Shown one piece after another: positions 1-10,092 of a DNA stretch of 64,000 nt. Source of the stretch: Candidatus Methylobacter oryzae. GTDB taxonomy: Bacteria; Pseudomonadota; Gammaproteobacteria; Methylococcales; Methylomonadaceae. Where the stretch lies: contig CAMAUL010000003.1 in assembly GCA_945861405.1 (NCBI GenBank), positions 1-64,000 of the forward strand, written 5' to 3'. The position numbers and the translations under genes are program-made. The notes under the pieces were generated by a model. The model made no database searches. It was not told the DNA's origin and saw only the letters and a list, made by a program, of their open reading frames with translations. The number at the start of each line of letters is the position of its first letter. Position 1 is the first letter of the stretch.

Positions 1-369
1 CAGCGGATTGGTGAAGCGTTCGCGTTTATTGGTGACCACGCCCCATTTCAGCCCTTGCGCTTCAATCGCCGCCAGCGTTTCCACCATGCCGCTGAAAAAA
101 ACCGTGTATTCGGCAATATTGTTCTGGTAGTGAGTGAGCATGGTTTCCAGAATATCGGCCTTTAACTGATCGTTAATTGAAGGCCGGCTTGCGTTAATCA
201 TGGCCGCAGCGCCGTACGAAATAAACGGCTTGATGATTTCCGTGGCAACAGCGTCAAAACCGTGGCTGTTTAGCGCCCGATTCAAGCATGAAATCAAATC
301 CGGCGCAGTATCGACCAGGGTGCCGTCAAGGTCGAATAATACGCAGGATAATTTGAAATCGGCGGCCAT
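1..369 (-). CDS. HAD-family phosphatase (MupP/Gph type), C-terminus outside window
   Basis: Reverse-strand gene starting at 369 and running off the left edge, so only about 123 N-terminal residues are visible. The N-terminus carries the HAD nucleophile motif DLDGTLVDT near residue 13, followed by a helical cap region. Such proteins dephosphorylate phosphoglycolate (Gph) or N-acetylmuramate 6-phosphate (MupP, peptidoglycan recycling). It follows ubiG after a 2-base gap, the same order in which Pseudomonas mupP follows ubiG, so MupP is at least as likely as Gph. The family call is firm; the substrate is inferred from context only. Confidence 0.85.
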   Translation of the reverse strand, partial: MAADFKLSCVLFDLDGTLVDTAPDLISCLNRALNSHGFDAVATEIIKPFISYGAAAMINASRPSINDQLKADILETMLTHYQNNIAEYTVFFSGMVETLAAIEAQGLKWGVVTNKRERFTNPL

Positions 370-371
370 GT

Positions 372-1079
372 TCAGGCGGAACGCTTAAAAGCAGCGATGT
401 AATTGACATCGATGTCTTTGCCAAGACTGAAATGTTTGCTGAACGGGTTGTATTCAATGCCGACCATGCCTTGTAATTCAAGACCTGCGGCGCGGGCCGA
501 ACGGCACAGCTCCGACGGCTTGATAAAGGTTTTAAAATCATGGGTGCCTTTAGGCAGCATTTGCAGGACGTATTCCGCGGCAAGGATAGCCAGTAAGTAG
601 GCTTTGGGTTTGCGGTTCAGCGTCGAAAAGAACACCATGCCGCCGGGTTTAACCATTCCGGCGCAAGCGGAGATTATCGAACCGGGATCCGGCACATGCT
701 CGAGCATTTCCATGCAAGTCACATGATCGAAGCTTTCCGGTTGCTGCTCGGCCAAATCTTCGGCGCTGATCTTTTGATAATGCGCACTAACGCCGGATTC
801 AAGCCCGTGCAAATCGGCAATATCGATCAGGTCTTCGCTCAGGTCAATACCCAATACATCGGCGCCCTGCTTAGCCAAACCTTCGGTTAAAATGCCGCCG
901 CCGCAGCCGACATCAACGATGCGCTTACCTGCAATATCCGCATAACGGCGGATAAACTGGATACGCAGGGGGTTAATATCATGCAGGGTTTTGAACTCGC
1001 CCTGAGTATCCCACCAGCGTTCCGCCATCGAGCCGAATTTATGGATTTCGTGCGGGTGTACATTGTTTGTTGCTGTCAT
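372..1079 (-). CDS. ubiG: Ubiquinone biosynthesis O-methyltransferase UbiG
   Basis: A 235-residue class I SAM-dependent methyltransferase, close to the usual UbiG length of about 240. The SAM-binding loop DVGCGGG lies at residues 56-62, and the N-terminal stretch with WWD and LHDINPLR (about residues 22-40) is typical of UbiG. It performs both O-methylation steps of ubiquinone synthesis at the inner membrane. It is the upstream partner of the phosphatase gene and probably shares its transcript. No strong ribosome binding site is visible before ATG 1079, but homology begins immediately after that codon. Confidence 0.93.
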   Translation of the reverse strand: MTATNNVHPHEIHKFGSMAERWWDTQGEFKTLHDINPLRIQFIRRYADIAGKRIVDVGCGGGILTEGLAKQGADVLGIDLSEDLIDIADLHGLESGVSAHYQKISAEDLAEQQPESFDHVTCMEMLEHVPDPGSIISACAGMVKPGGMVFFSTLNRKPKAYLLAILAAEYVLQMLPKGTHDFKTFIKPSELCRSARAAGLELQGMVGIEYNPFSKHFSLGKDIDVNYIAAFKRSA

Positions 1080-1675
1080 CGTGCTAACCGTAATGTGAGG
1101 TTGAGATAGTTTACTATATTAGTAGGTTATTCGTCATGTGTTGATCTATCGCGGGGTGTCGATAAAAATGCGGGGAAATTACCTTTATTTCGACACCCTG
1201 AGCTTATTTATCGTGCAGTGTTTGCGGGAACTCATGAAAGAACTGAAGCCAATAACGCCTTGACGCTTTAGATTATTGGTATAAGCTTTCACCCCCGACA
1301 TTTTAAAATCTCACCCGATGCGCTTAAATCCACTCGTTTATATAACACCCTTGTGCCGGAAGTAAAATCGATAGGCCGATAAATCTATCATACTTTTTAA
1401 GGCAGCTAAAAAATTAACAGCAAGCTAATGAAATCACGCATGCGCTATCTACGCCATTGACCTGCACTTTAATTTTAAAGCTGTTCGGCCAAGGGTATAA
1501 AATATAGCCTTTTTACCCACAGTCGGCATTAGGAACCGAACCCGCTCAGAGCAAGCCGGTCAACAGTCTTTGACAAACACGCTAATATGCAATGGAATTC
1601 ATACCAAACAATCGTTTTTTATTCAGGCACTAACTATTAAAAATTTATGATTACCTGCTTAATATGGAGTTACAC
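1080..1675. other. Intergenic region between divergent ubiG and purE
   Basis: About 600 bases with no convincing gene. An 8-bp inverted repeat (GGGTGTCG near 1156, CGACACCC near 1190) may be a small dispersed palindrome. The region must hold promoters for both ubiG (minus) and purE (plus). I see no PurR operator. Confidence 0.5.
1570..1598 (+). promoter_or_regulatory. Candidate sigma-70 promoter for purEK
   Basis: TTGACA at 1570-1575 is a perfect -35 element. With 17-base spacing the -10 would be TGGAAT at 1593-1598, which matches the consensus only partly. It would give a leader of about 70 bases before purE. Confidence 0.35.
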
Positions 1676-2176
1676 ATGACCGCACTGGTTGGCATCATCA
1701 TGGGTTCGACCTCTGACTGGGAAACCATGCGCTTTGCAGCGGAAACGCTGGAACGGCTCGGCATTCCGCATGAAGTTGAAGTCGTTTCGGCGCACCGTAC
1801 CCCGGATAAACTGTTCGCTTATGCCGAAACGGCCGAGACCAAAGGCCTCGAAGTGATCATCGCCGGTGCTGGCGGAGCGGCGCATTTACCGGGCATGACC
1901 GCCGCAAAAACCACCGTGCCGGTGTTGGGCGTACCGGTGCAGTCCAAGGCCCTGAACGGCATGGACTCCCTGCTGTCCATCGTACAAATGCCGGCCGGTA
2001 TTCCGGTCGGTACGCTGGCGATAGGCAAAGCGGGCGCAATCAACGCGGCTTTATTGGCAGCGGCGATCATCAGCAACAAACACGTCCACTATAAGGACGC
2101 ATTACAACATTTCAGGCGCGAGCAAACCGAATCGGTACTTGCGCACTCAGATCCGCGAGCAGAGGACGATTTATGA
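1676..2176 (+). CDS. purE: N5-carboxyaminoimidazole ribonucleotide mutase PurE
   Basis: A 166-residue class I PurE that converts N5-CAIR to CAIR in purine synthesis. Family motifs GSTSDW (residues 10-15) and SAHRTP (38-43) are present. An in-frame ATG exists at 1664, but GGAG at 1666-1669 lies at ideal Shine-Dalgarno distance from ATG 1676 and family homology starts there, so 1676 is preferred. Its TGA overlaps the purK ATG in ATGA (2173-2176), implying translational coupling. PurK makes the substrate that PurE rearranges. Confidence 0.96.
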   Translation: MTALVGIIMGSTSDWETMRFAAETLERLGIPHEVEVVSAHRTPDKLFAYAETAETKGLEVIIAGAGGAAHLPGMTAAKTTVPVLGVPVQSKALNGMDSLLSIVQMPAGIPVGTLAIGKAGAINAALLAAAIISNKHVHYKDALQHFRREQTESVLAHSDPRAEDDL

Positions 2177-3267
2177 TAGTTGGGGTATTGGGCGCAGGGC
2201 AGCTGGCCAGAATGATAGCGTTGGCGGGCGTACCGTTAGGATTGGAATTCATCTTTCTCGATCCCTCCGCCGATGCCTGCGCCAACAGACTGGGCGAGCA
2301 TCTGCATGGCGATTACAACGATCCCGAATTGCTGGCGCAGCTGGCGCAACGGGCCGATGTGGTGACTTACGAATTTGAGAATGTTCCGGCTGAGGTCGCT
2401 GAGTTCCTGGCCTCTCATACTCAAGTGCATCCCTCCCCGAAAGCCCTGGCCGTTGCCCAGGATCGTTTAATCGAAAAAAGTTTTTTCTTTGGACTCGGCA
2501 TTCCTACGCCCGCTTATGCGGCGGTGGACGGCCTTGAAAGCCTGGAACAGGCCATGAACACCCTCGGTTATCCCGCTATTTTAAAAAGCCGCACTCAAGG
2601 TTACGACGGCAAAGGCCAGTCCCTGCTTAAATCGGCGGATGACTTAACGCAAGCTTGGGCACTGTTGCAAGGCGTACCGGCTATCGTCGAAGCTTTCGTC
2701 CCTTTTAACCGGGAAGTGTCCATCATCGCGGTGCGCAGCGCTTCAGGCGCTGTTGTTTTCTACCCGTTATCGGAGAATTTACACCGCGGCGGCATCCTGC
2801 GCGTTTCCGAATGCCGTGCCGACGACGCTATGCAGCAACAAGCCGAATCTTACATTTCCCGCTTGTTGGAAGCGCTGGATTATGTCGGCGTACTGGCCTT
2901 GGAACTATTTGAAGTCGACGGACAGCTGGTTGCCAACGAGTTTGCGCCACGGGTGCATAACTCCGGCCACTGGACGATTGAAGGCGCGGAAACCAGCCAG
3001 TTTGAAAATCATTTGCGGGCGATTCTGGATTTGCCGTTAGGCTCGACAGCTCCGGTAGGCAACGCGGCAATGGTTAATTTCATCGGCGGCTTGCCCAAGA
3101 CTGAAGAACTATTGGCAATTCCCCATGCGCATTTGCATCTTTACGATAAATCCCCGCGCAAAGGCCGAAAAGTAGCCCACGCCACAATACGCGCGGAAAA
3201 TCAGCAGCAATTATCGGAGCGGGTTAATAACCTGATCAGGCTTGCCGATCAGGTTGATGATTCGTAA
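2173..3267 (+). CDS. purK: 5-(carboxyamino)imidazole ribonucleotide synthase PurK
   Basis: A 364-residue ATP-grasp enzyme (E. coli PurK is 355) that makes N5-CAIR from AIR, bicarbonate and ATP. The N-terminal [11 protein letters not shown] is the family start. YEFENVP lies near residue 65, [11 protein letters not shown] near 140, and [13 protein letters not shown] near 256 marks the ATP-grasp metal site. It overlaps purE by four bases and completes a two-gene purEK operon. Its last 19 bases overlap a degenerate reverse-strand reading frame. Confidence 0.96.
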   Translation: MIVGVLGAGQLARMIALAGVPLGLEFIFLDPSADACANRLGEHLHGDYNDPELLAQLAQRADVVTYEFENVPAEVAEFLASHTQVHPSPKALAVAQDRLIEKSFFFGLGIPTPAYAAVDGLESLEQAMNTLGYPAILKSRTQGYDGKGQSLLKSADDLTQAWALLQGVPAIVEAFVPFNREVSIIAVRSASGAVVFYPLSENLHRGGILRVSECRADDAMQQQAESYISRLLEALDYVGVLALELFEVDGQLVANEFAPRVHNSGHWTIEGAETSQFENHLRAILDLPLGSTAPVGNAAMVNFIGGLPKTEELLAIPHAHLHLYDKSPRKGRKVAHATIRAENQQQLSERVNNLIRLADQVDDS

Positions 3268-3527
3268 CATCGTATTCCGCACTTTGCCAGGTCTCTTGAG
3301 AAGTAGTACATAGATGACTTGTCGATTGCAATATGATTGATTGCGATCGCATTGTCGGACGAAATTTCGCCACCTTCCACATCGGCGATAATGCAGCAAT
3401 TTGGCGACAGAGGAACAATACCTATTTCGCCAAAGTTGTCCGGCGCTATGAATCCTATTGTTCTGGAATGGACAACAGCCCGCTCTTCGTTTTTTGTTAG
3501 AGGGCTTCGGTGTAGGATACCGTTCAT
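3249..3527 (-). pseudogene. Probable C-terminal remnant of a DUF4238-like protein
   Basis: A 92-codon reverse frame contains FGEIGIVPLSPNCCI followed about 20 residues later by AINHIAIDKSS and a YYFS motif. This order (a PLSP segment, then an N-rich helix ending near an aromatic/FS motif) resembles the C-terminal half of DUF4238 proteins as I remember them. The N-terminal half is absent, and there is no clear ribosome binding site. The frame runs into the end of purK. The family match is from memory, so the call is tentative. Confidence 0.35.
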
Positions 3528-3714
3528 TAAAACGTCAGAAGACGGAGACTCCTTAGCCTCCGCTCGTAGTCGGCAAAGCGAAATGCCGGTAACAGATAAA
3601 GACGATAAACTTAAACCCTAGACTTCGCGAATGCGATTATCTTCTCTGGTTCCGCCAAGCATTGTATACAGATGCCCCCACCCATTTGGTGGGTATTCCA
3701 AAATCCGCTCCACT

Positions 3715-3743
3715 CTTCGACAGGCTCAGAGCGAATGGGATTC
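3715..3743. repeat. Dispersed CTTCGACAGGCTCAG repeat, copy 1
   Basis: The core CTTCGACAGGCTCAG followed by GCGAATGGGATTC recurs in reverse orientation at 49428-49456 with two substitutions. This motif is a widespread bacterial intergenic repeat. It lies just downstream of recC. Confidence 0.75.
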
Positions 3744-3766
3744 TGCAATGCTCAACTGAGATCAGG

Positions 3767-6700
3767 TTAATGCGTTGCATCCCAAACCGGCTGCAATAAA
3801 CTCTGGCATTGCCGCTCAAACGACTCGCCCAACACCAGCCCCATATCCGCCACATTACCGTAAAGCCGCCTGAGTTCCGGCTCGTAAGGTTGCTGAACGG
3901 CTCTGGACAATTGCTCTATCGCCGCATCCAGCGCCGACTTTGACGCCCGGCTGCCGGTTTTCAGCTTGTGGGCCTGTTTGATGTAGGCCAAAGCCGGTTC
4001 GACAAAAAAGGCATCGGGCTGTTTTCGGCCTGATAGGTAAATGTCTATCAATGCGTTCAGTTGCTCCGGCTGACAATGTTCCGGCACGAACATCAGGTCT
4101 TCATCGGTGCTGAGCAAAAACGTCGACTGCGGCTGAATCCGATTAATAAAGAGATGATGCAACAGCGCGCAGACAAAATCCTTGCCCTTAAGGTCGGCGT
4201 AGCGATAAAACAGGCTGCAGTGCTGATAAAGGTTGCCGAGCTTACCAACCAAGCGCTGACCGTTGACGGTCATATCTACCGGCAAATCGTCCAAAGATGC
4301 GCCCAAGTTTTTGGCTTTTATGCGTTCGACAAACTCATTAATCACCTGTTGTTGGCGCTCGAACTCCAATTCGCCGGGTACGCCCGCCAGCCACCGGCCC
4401 TGGGCTTGCAGTTTTTTTACCGGCAGCGGCTTGCCGTTTAAGGCTTCGTATATCCATTCATGATAAATAGCGTAACCCTCCAACTTGGCAACGCTAAACG
4501 GCTCGCGCTCTTCGGCATCGGCTTCGATGCCGTTAAAGCGCAAATCCATTTGCCGTTGCAGAAAATAGCGTTGCGGATAACGGAAAAAACCGAACAATTC
4601 ATTCAACTCGATCACTTCGGCATCTTCGCTATCTTTGGGCATGCTTCCTTGCCACCACAAATCCGCAGCGGTAGCCGACCGGTCCCCTCTAGCGGCCAAT
4701 GCCTTCGCGGTTTCGCAATCGGCCTCGGAAAAACTGAACAAACCCGCAGTGCCGTCAAAATAACGCCGACTGAACGCTTGCAAAGGATGCCGGGTAATTA
4801 AATCGTCGCCGCATTGCAAAGCCTCCAGCATTTCGCTGATCACCACTGACGGAGGAATGGCGTCGTTGTGGCTGATCGACTGGCCGATATAGGTCATAAT
4901 CAGCTGCTGTCTGGCCGACAACAGAATTTCCAGAAACTGGTAGCGGTCATCGGCGCGGTGCGAGCGGTCGCCTTTACGGAAATGGTGGGCCAGCAAATCA
5001 AAAGTCGGATGCCGGTCGATTTTGGGAAACTCGCCGTCATTCATGCCCAACAAGGCAATCACCTTGAACGGAATAGAGCGCATCGGCAACATCGAACAAA
5101 AAGTCAGCTGACCGCGCAAAAAGCCGGTGGATGACTTGCGTTCGGCTACCATGCCTTCCAGCCAACTGATGATCACTTGCAGTTCCACATCGTCATGATG
5201 CACTGCGGCCAACTCGGCGGATAATTCCGCCAACAGCTCGTTAAGCTGTTGGCGTTCGAGCGGTTCCGCCGCCAATAACTGGTCGGCATAATAATAAAGC
5301 TGCGCACTCCAGCTTAAGAGCGGTTTGGCCTGCTTGAGTTCTTTACTGGCTTTAAATAACAGCTGCATAAAGTCGCATAAACCGCCCAAGGCCAACGCCG
5401 ACGACCCTTCAATATCCCGGTAAGGCAGCACATCGACGGCAAACTCCTGGTCGCAACCCACGGCATAACCCATCAGCAACCTGTCCAGCGCCGCCTGCCA
5501 GGTATTTTCGCTAAGCTCCGGTAAGCCGAGTTCCTGTTTGTGTTGCGCCGACTTGCCCCAACGGACATGGGTGTCCTGCACCCAGTGTTTAATCAAGTCC
5601 AGGTCGGTCTCGGACAAACCGAAACCCGGATACACCACCGGCTGCTCCAGTAAGTCCAGTACCGTCTGCCAACCGAAACGGCTTTGGCTTAAATCTAAAA
5701 AACGGATGAACGCATCCAACGCATGATTACTCAGGCGCAAACTGCGATCGGCGATAGCATGCTGAATATCGTTAAACACGGCGGCAATAAACGGCTCGTA
5801 CACCTGAATATCCGGCGCCATCACCACAATATCGCGCAGCTCCAGCGTAGGGTCGCTTTCCAGCGCTTGCAGCAGCTGGTTTTTTAACACCTCCACCTCG
5901 CGCATTCGGGAATGGCAGGCATGAATGCTGATCGAATTATCTCGTTGCAGAGCCTGTCCCGGCCGGTTAGTTAAAATATCGTTTTGTAAGCGTTGCAGAT
6001 TATTTAGCGCCTCGTTCGGCTCAAAACTTTCCGGCTCGAAATCGAACTGAGCCTGCTCCAGCAACATCTCCTGAAACTCGCGTCCCTGCTGGCCTAATGT
6101 TGATAACAGCGGATGCCCGCTAAAATCCTCGTCATTCGTCCGTTGCCGTTTGCTCGCCAAATCGGCCCAAAACTCTTGCGCCGGATTGAGCAAAAAAAGA
6201 TGCAGCTGGCAATGTTTCGACAGTCCGGCCAAATAACTCAGAAATAACGGCGGCATGGTATTAAGTCCGAACACCGAAATCCGCTCCGGTAATTGATGAC
6301 TAAAAGCGCCTTCTTCTGCGGCATTCAACTTGGCGATTACTTCCAGCCATAACGAGCCCCGATGCTTGTTGCCGGTTTGCGCGATTATTTGCAGCCACAG
6401 CGCTTGTTGCCAGCGCTCGGCCGGTGTTTGATACAACAATTGGCCTTGTTGCCAGGCCTCCAACATATCCGGCCGCATCATCTGGTATTGGTCGAAAATC
6501 TGCGCCAACTGCCGGGCTAATTGATAGCGTTTTAATGCGATATTTTCTCCCGACAAATATTGCGTTAACGGCAAAAACGCCTCACCGTCCAATCTGCGCA
6601 GCAATGCCTCAATCCGCCAATGCATCAAATTACGCTCAAAAGCCGCATCGCTTAAGCGGCTGTCGATATTCTGCGCCAGCGAGCTGAAAAACTTGCCGGG

Positions 6701-6892
6701 AAATAAAAACTCGTAATTGCCCCAAACCTTAAATTGATCGGCTAACTGCTGCGATAACCAGCGTTCCATGCCTTGGCTTTGAATCAAAAAAACTTCCTTG
6801 GCAAAAAGTGATTCCAGCGGCGCGTTTTCGATGACCGCGCTCAGGTGAGCGACCAGGTTTTCGGTTTTATTGGAGCTATGCAGAATGAACAT
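3767..6892 (-). CDS. recC: Exodeoxyribonuclease V gamma subunit RecC
   Basis: A 1041-residue RecC, slightly shorter than the 1122 of E. coli. It starts MFILHSSNKTENL and has the SQGMERWL segment near residue 60, characteristic of RecC. Downstream segments LLGMNDGEFPK and DRYQFLEILLSARQQL are typical of its inactive helicase-like/Chi-recognition part. In RecBCD it scans for Chi and splits strands during double-strand-break repair. recB and recD are not adjacent: the gene ends beside repeats at 3715, and its upstream flank is repeats before rpiA. Confidence 0.95.
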   Translation of the reverse strand: MFILHSSNKTENLVAHLSAVIENAPLESLFAKEVFLIQSQGMERWLSQQLADQFKVWGNYEFLFPGKFFSSLAQNIDSRLSDAAFERNLMHWRIEALLRRLDGEAFLPLTQYLSGENIALKRYQLARQLAQIFDQYQMMRPDMLEAWQQGQLLYQTPAERWQQALWLQIIAQTGNKHRGSLWLEVIAKLNAAEEGAFSHQLPERISVFGLNTMPPLFLSYLAGLSKHCQLHLFLLNPAQEFWADLASKRQRTNDEDFSGHPLLSTLGQQGREFQEMLLEQAQFDFEPESFEPNEALNNLQRLQNDILTNRPGQALQRDNSISIHACHSRMREVEVLKNQLLQALESDPTLELRDIVVMAPDIQVYEPFIAAVFNDIQHAIADRSLRLSNHALDAFIRFLDLSQSRFGWQTVLDLLEQPVVYPGFGLSETDLDLIKHWVQDTHVRWGKSAQHKQELGLPELSENTWQAALDRLLMGYAVGCDQEFAVDVLPYRDIEGSSALALGGLCDFMQLLFKASKELKQAKPLLSWSAQLYYYADQLLAAEPLERQQLNELLAELSAELAAVHHDDVELQVIISWLEGMVAERKSSTGFLRGQLTFCSMLPMRSIPFKVIALLGMNDGEFPKIDRHPTFDLLAHHFRKGDRSHRADDRYQFLEILLSARQQLIMTYIGQSISHNDAIPPSVVISEMLEALQCGDDLITRHPLQAFSRRYFDGTAGLFSFSEADCETAKALAARGDRSATAADLWWQGSMPKDSEDAEVIELNELFGFFRYPQRYFLQRQMDLRFNGIEADAEEREPFSVAKLEGYAIYHEWIYEALNGKPLPVKKLQAQGRWLAGVPGELEFERQQQVINEFVERIKAKNLGASLDDLPVDMTVNGQRLVGKLGNLYQHCSLFYRYADLKGKDFVCALLHHLFINRIQPQSTFLLSTDEDLMFVPEHCQPEQLNALIDIYLSGRKQPDAFFVEPALAYIKQAHKLKTGSRASKSALDAAIEQLSRAVQQPYEPELRRLYGNVADMGLVLGESFERQCQSLLQPVWDATH

Positions 6893-7228
6893 GAGGGCTT
6901 TAATTTATCGTAAGCATTTTTTTAACTGTTCCGCATGCGTAGGAAGTACCGCGCCGTGCGAGCTATGGCGCGCACGGCGCGCCCTACAGCGGATGCCCTT
7001 ATGCCGGGAACGACCAAGTGAGGTACGCCGCGGCTACCTTCGACCACCGAAAAGGTACGCATAGCGTACCCTACCGGACTTTTGAACTTTTATCCGTGTC
7101 GATCAGTCAAATCGGTGTCATCCGTGTTCTATTATGCTGAATAGTTACAAAATCAGCTGAGTAATCTTTACATCTGCGGTATTATCACACACCCTTTACT
7201 TACCAATAACTAAAATCAGGATAGCCCT
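6893..7228. repeat. Palindromic repeat cluster between recC and rpiA
   Basis: Three repeat types are stacked here. A GC-rich imperfect palindrome around CGCGCCGTGCG and GCGCACGGCGCG lies at about 6950-6990. GGTACGCATAGCGTACC, a 17-base palindrome, is at 7054-7070. A partial copy of the ATCCGTGT/GCTGAATAGTT element lies at about 7088-7150 (see 27490-27648 for a fuller copy). The last 80 bases hold no recognisable gene and presumably carry the rpiA promoter. Confidence 0.65.
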
Positions 7229-7882
7229 ATGACGCAAGACGAATTAAAACAAAAAGTAGCTCAAGCCGCTTTACCCTACATTAAAGATGTCGCCATTATC
7301 GGAGTCGGCACGGGTTCTACCGTTAACCACTTTATCGATTATTTGGCCGACTTTAGGGCCGATATTGAGGGAGCGGTTTCCAGTTCGATCGTGAGCACCG
7401 AGCGCTTAAAAAAAATCGGCATTCCGGTGCTGGATTTAAACGCAGTCGGTACGCTGGACGTTTACGTGGACGGCGCGGACGAAGTCAATCCGCATAAGCA
7501 CATGGTTAAAGGCGGCGGCGGCGCGTTAACCCGCGAAAAAATTATCGCCGCAGCCAGCAGGAAATTCGTCTGTATTGTCGATGAAAGCAAATGCGTCGAT
7601 GTATTGGGCGCGTTTCCGCTGCCGGTTGAAGTTATTCCTATGGCCAGAAGCTATGTCGCCAGGGAGTTGGTTAAACTGGGCGGCCAACCGGTGTGGCGGG
7701 AAAACTATATTACCGATAACCACAACGAGATTCTCGATGTGCATAATCTGGATATTATCGAGCCGACCAAACTGGAACAAATCATCAACAATATTGTCGG
7801 CGTAGTCACCGTCGGTATTTTTGCGATGCGTGCTGCGGATGTGGTGTTAATTGGTAAAGGTGACGAAGTTATTACCCGCTAA
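7229..7882 (+). CDS. rpiA: Ribose-5-phosphate isomerase A
   Basis: A 217-residue RpiA (E. coli 219) interconverting ribose 5-phosphate and ribulose 5-phosphate. In a methanotroph this would also serve the ribulose monophosphate cycle. Motifs seen: [11 protein letters not shown] near residue 27, the substrate loop DGADEV near residue 82, and [11 protein letters not shown] near 94 with the catalytic region. A short AAAATCAGGA precedes ATG 7229. A strong intrinsic terminator follows at 7907. Confidence 0.96.
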   Translation: MTQDELKQKVAQAALPYIKDVAIIGVGTGSTVNHFIDYLADFRADIEGAVSSSIVSTERLKKIGIPVLDLNAVGTLDVYVDGADEVNPHKHMVKGGGGALTREKIIAAASRKFVCIVDESKCVDVLGAFPLPVEVIPMARSYVARELVKLGGQPVWRENYITDNHNEILDVHNLDIIEPTKLEQIINNIVGVVTVGIFAMRAADVVLIGKGDEVITR

Positions 7883-7906
7883 ATTCCGCTTTAAAAGTCC
7901 TGCAAA

Positions 7907-7945
7907 GCAAAAAGGGCGCCCCGCCGGTCGCCCTTTTTGCGTTTT
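7907..7945 (+). terminator. Rho-independent terminator after rpiA
   Basis: A perfect 12-bp stem (GCAAAAAGGGCG at 7907-7918 pairing with CGCCCTTTTTGC at 7929-7940), a 10-base loop, then GTTTT. It ends 25-60 bases after the rpiA stop codon. Confidence 0.9.
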
Positions 7946-8008
7946 AACCCGCTTTAAGAAATCGATATACATCGTTGTTTTACTAACTGCTGAGTCGTTA
8001 AAGTATTA

Positions 8009-10060
8009 ATGTCCAAATTAAACCCCCAACAACAAGCCGCTGTTAAAGCGATTGATCATCCCTTACTGGTGCTGGCCGGAGCGGGCAGCGGCAAGACGCG
8101 GGTGATTACCGAAAAAATCGCTTACCTAGTCAAGCAAGGCCTGCCTGCGCGGCATATTGCGGCAGTGACCTTCACCAACAAAGCCGCTCGGGAAATGAAA
8201 AGCCGGGTGTCCAAACTGCTGGATGACAAGCAACAACGTGGCCTGCGGGTCTCGACATTCCATTCATTGGGACTGGATATATTGCGGGCCGAAACCAAAA
8301 CGCTGGGCTATAAATCAGGTCTCACCCTGTTCGACGAGCAGGACAAACACACGCTGCTGCGCAACTTGATCAGCCACGGCGCGAAGGATTGCGACATCGA
8401 TAACGTCGATCAATATGCCCGGCAAATCGGCCAATGGAAAAACGCCTTCGTCACGCCAGAGCAATCCATCGCGATTGCGACAGCCACCGAATACCCGGCG
8501 GCCAATCTGTACATCGACTACACCCGCAGTTTAAAAGCCTACAATGCGGTCGATTTTGATGACCTGATTCTGTTGCCGGTGCTGCTGTTTCAGCAACATC
8601 CGGCCATTCTGGAAAAGTGGCAAAACAAGATCCGCTATCTGCTGGTCGATGAATACCAGGACACCAATATCACCCAATACCAGCTGGTGCGCCTGATCGC
8701 CGGTAACCTGGGGCGGTTTACCGTAGTCGGCGACGACGACCAATCTATTTATGCCTGGCGCGGCGCGCAGCCGGAAAACCTGGCGCAATTGCAAAAAGAT
8801 TACGCCCGCCTGCAAGTCATCAAGCTGGAGCAAAATTACCGCTCCACCGGACGCATCCTCAAGGTCGCCAACCAGCTGATCGCCAACAATCCCCATGCCT
8901 TTGAAAAACGCCTGTGGAGTAAGTTGGGCTACGGCGATCCGTTGCGGGTTTTAAGCCATAAAGACGAGCTGGTTGAAGCCCAGCAGGTTGTCTCTGAAAT
9001 CATCCATCATAAATTTAAGACCGGCAGCAATTACCAGGATTACGCGATTTTATATCGCGGCAACCACCAGTCCCGCTTGTTCGAGAAAGGCCTTCGAGAA
9101 AACAACATCCCGTATTTCATCAGCGGCAGCAACTCGTTTTTCGCCTATTCGGAGATCAAGGACATTCTCGGCTACCTGCGCTTGTTTGTTAATCAGGATG
9201 ATGATGCGGCGTTTTTGCGCGTGATCAACACCCCGAAACGCGAAATCGGCCCGAGCACCGTGGAAAAGCTCGGAGCCTATGCCAACGAGCGGCATATCAG
9301 CCTGTTCGCGGCCAGCGCCGAGTTCGGTTTGAGCCAAATACTGTCCGAAAAAGCCATGCACCGGCTGGGAAAATTCCGCGACTGGGTGCTCGATACAGCA
9401 GACCGCATCGAGCGGGGCGATACCTTTGCGGTCATCGAACAGTTCATCGACCAAATCGGCTATCCGCAGCATTTGCAGGAAGAAAGTAAAACCAAGGAAT
9501 CCGCCGACCGCAAACTGAAAAATGTCTACGAGCTGATCGAATGGCTAAAACGCATCGCCGACGACGGCAGGGATGCCGGAGGTAGAGCAACGCATGGAGC
9601 AGTTGCCGACAAGGAAACCGACGGCCAAAAACCGCTGGCGGAAATCGTCGCCAAAATCATGCTGATGGACATCCTGGAACGCAGCCAGGAAGACGAGGCC
9701 AGCGACCAGGTCAGCCTGATGACCCTGCATGCCGCAAAGGGGCTGGAATTTCCGCATGTGTTTTTGATCGGCATCGAAGAAAACATCCTGCCTCACCAAA
9801 ACAGCATCGAAACCGATAACATTGAAGAAGAGCGCCGCCTGGCCTACGTCGGCATCACCAGAGCCCAGCGCACCTGCACGTTCAGCTACTGCACCCATCG
9901 CAAACGTTACGGCGAAGTCGCCGAATGCGAGCCCAGCCGGTTTTTAGGCGAACTGCCCGAAGACGACCTGGAATGGGTCAACAAAAAACAGCTGGCCCCG
10001 GAAGTCATCAAAGAGCGCGGCAAGGCGAGTCTGGCGCACTTGAAAACAATGTTGTCGTAA
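8009..10060 (+). CDS. rep: ATP-dependent DNA helicase Rep, with a repeat-derived in-frame segment
   Basis: A 683-residue superfamily 1A helicase (E. coli Rep 673) that helps replication forks past protein roadblocks. Walker A AGAGSGKT is at residues 23-30, DEYQDTN (motif II) at about 214, GDDDQSIYAWRG (motif III) at about 244, and LMTLHAAKGLEFP plus AYVGITRAQ mark motifs V and VI. It aligns with Rep rather than UvrD through its ending (EPSRFL.ELPEDDLEW). Residues about 521-534 are encoded by a dispersed repeat (9571-9609). This widens the linker between the WL helix and the segment before motif V by roughly 14 residues, and the frame stays open. Confidence 0.95.
   Translation: MSKLNPQQQAAVKAIDHPLLVLAGAGSGKTRVITEKIAYLVKQGLPARHIAAVTFTNKAAREMKSRVSKLLDDKQQRGLRVSTFHSLGLDILRAETKTLGYKSGLTLFDEQDKHTLLRNLISHGAKDCDIDNVDQYARQIGQWKNAFVTPEQSIAIATATEYPAANLYIDYTRSLKAYNAVDFDDLILLPVLLFQQHPAILEKWQNKIRYLLVDEYQDTNITQYQLVRLIAGNLGRFTVVGDDDQSIYAWRGAQPENLAQLQKDYARLQVIKLEQNYRSTGRILKVANQLIANNPHAFEKRLWSKLGYGDPLRVLSHKDELVEAQQVVSEIIHHKFKTGSNYQDYAILYRGNHQSRLFEKGLRENNIPYFISGSNSFFAYSEIKDILGYLRLFVNQDDDAAFLRVINTPKREIGPSTVEKLGAYANERHISLFAASAEFGLSQILSEKAMHRLGKFRDWVLDTADRIERGDTFAVIEQFIDQIGYPQHLQEESKTKESADRKLKNVYELIEWLKRIADDGRDAGGRATHGAVADKETDGQKPLAEIVAKIMLMDILERSQEDEASDQVSLMTLHAAKGLEFPHVFLIGIEENILPHQNSIETDNIEEERRLAYVGITRAQRTCTFSYCTHRKRYGEVAECEPSRFLGELPEDDLEWVNKKQLAPEVIKERGKASLAHLKTMLS
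9571..9609 (+). repeat. Dispersed GGAGGTAGAGCAACGC repeat inside rep
   Basis: The core GGAGGTAGAGCAACGCATGG and the following AGCAGTTGCCGA match a repeat seen at 37868-37981, reversed at 50027-50158 and, in a diverged form, reversed at 21430-21481. Here it sits in the rep reading frame, reading RDAGGRATHGAVAD, a stretch absent from E. coli Rep as I recall it. Confidence 0.85.
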
Positions 10061-10092
10061 TTGCCGGACTGATCGGTTAGAATACACGCCAC

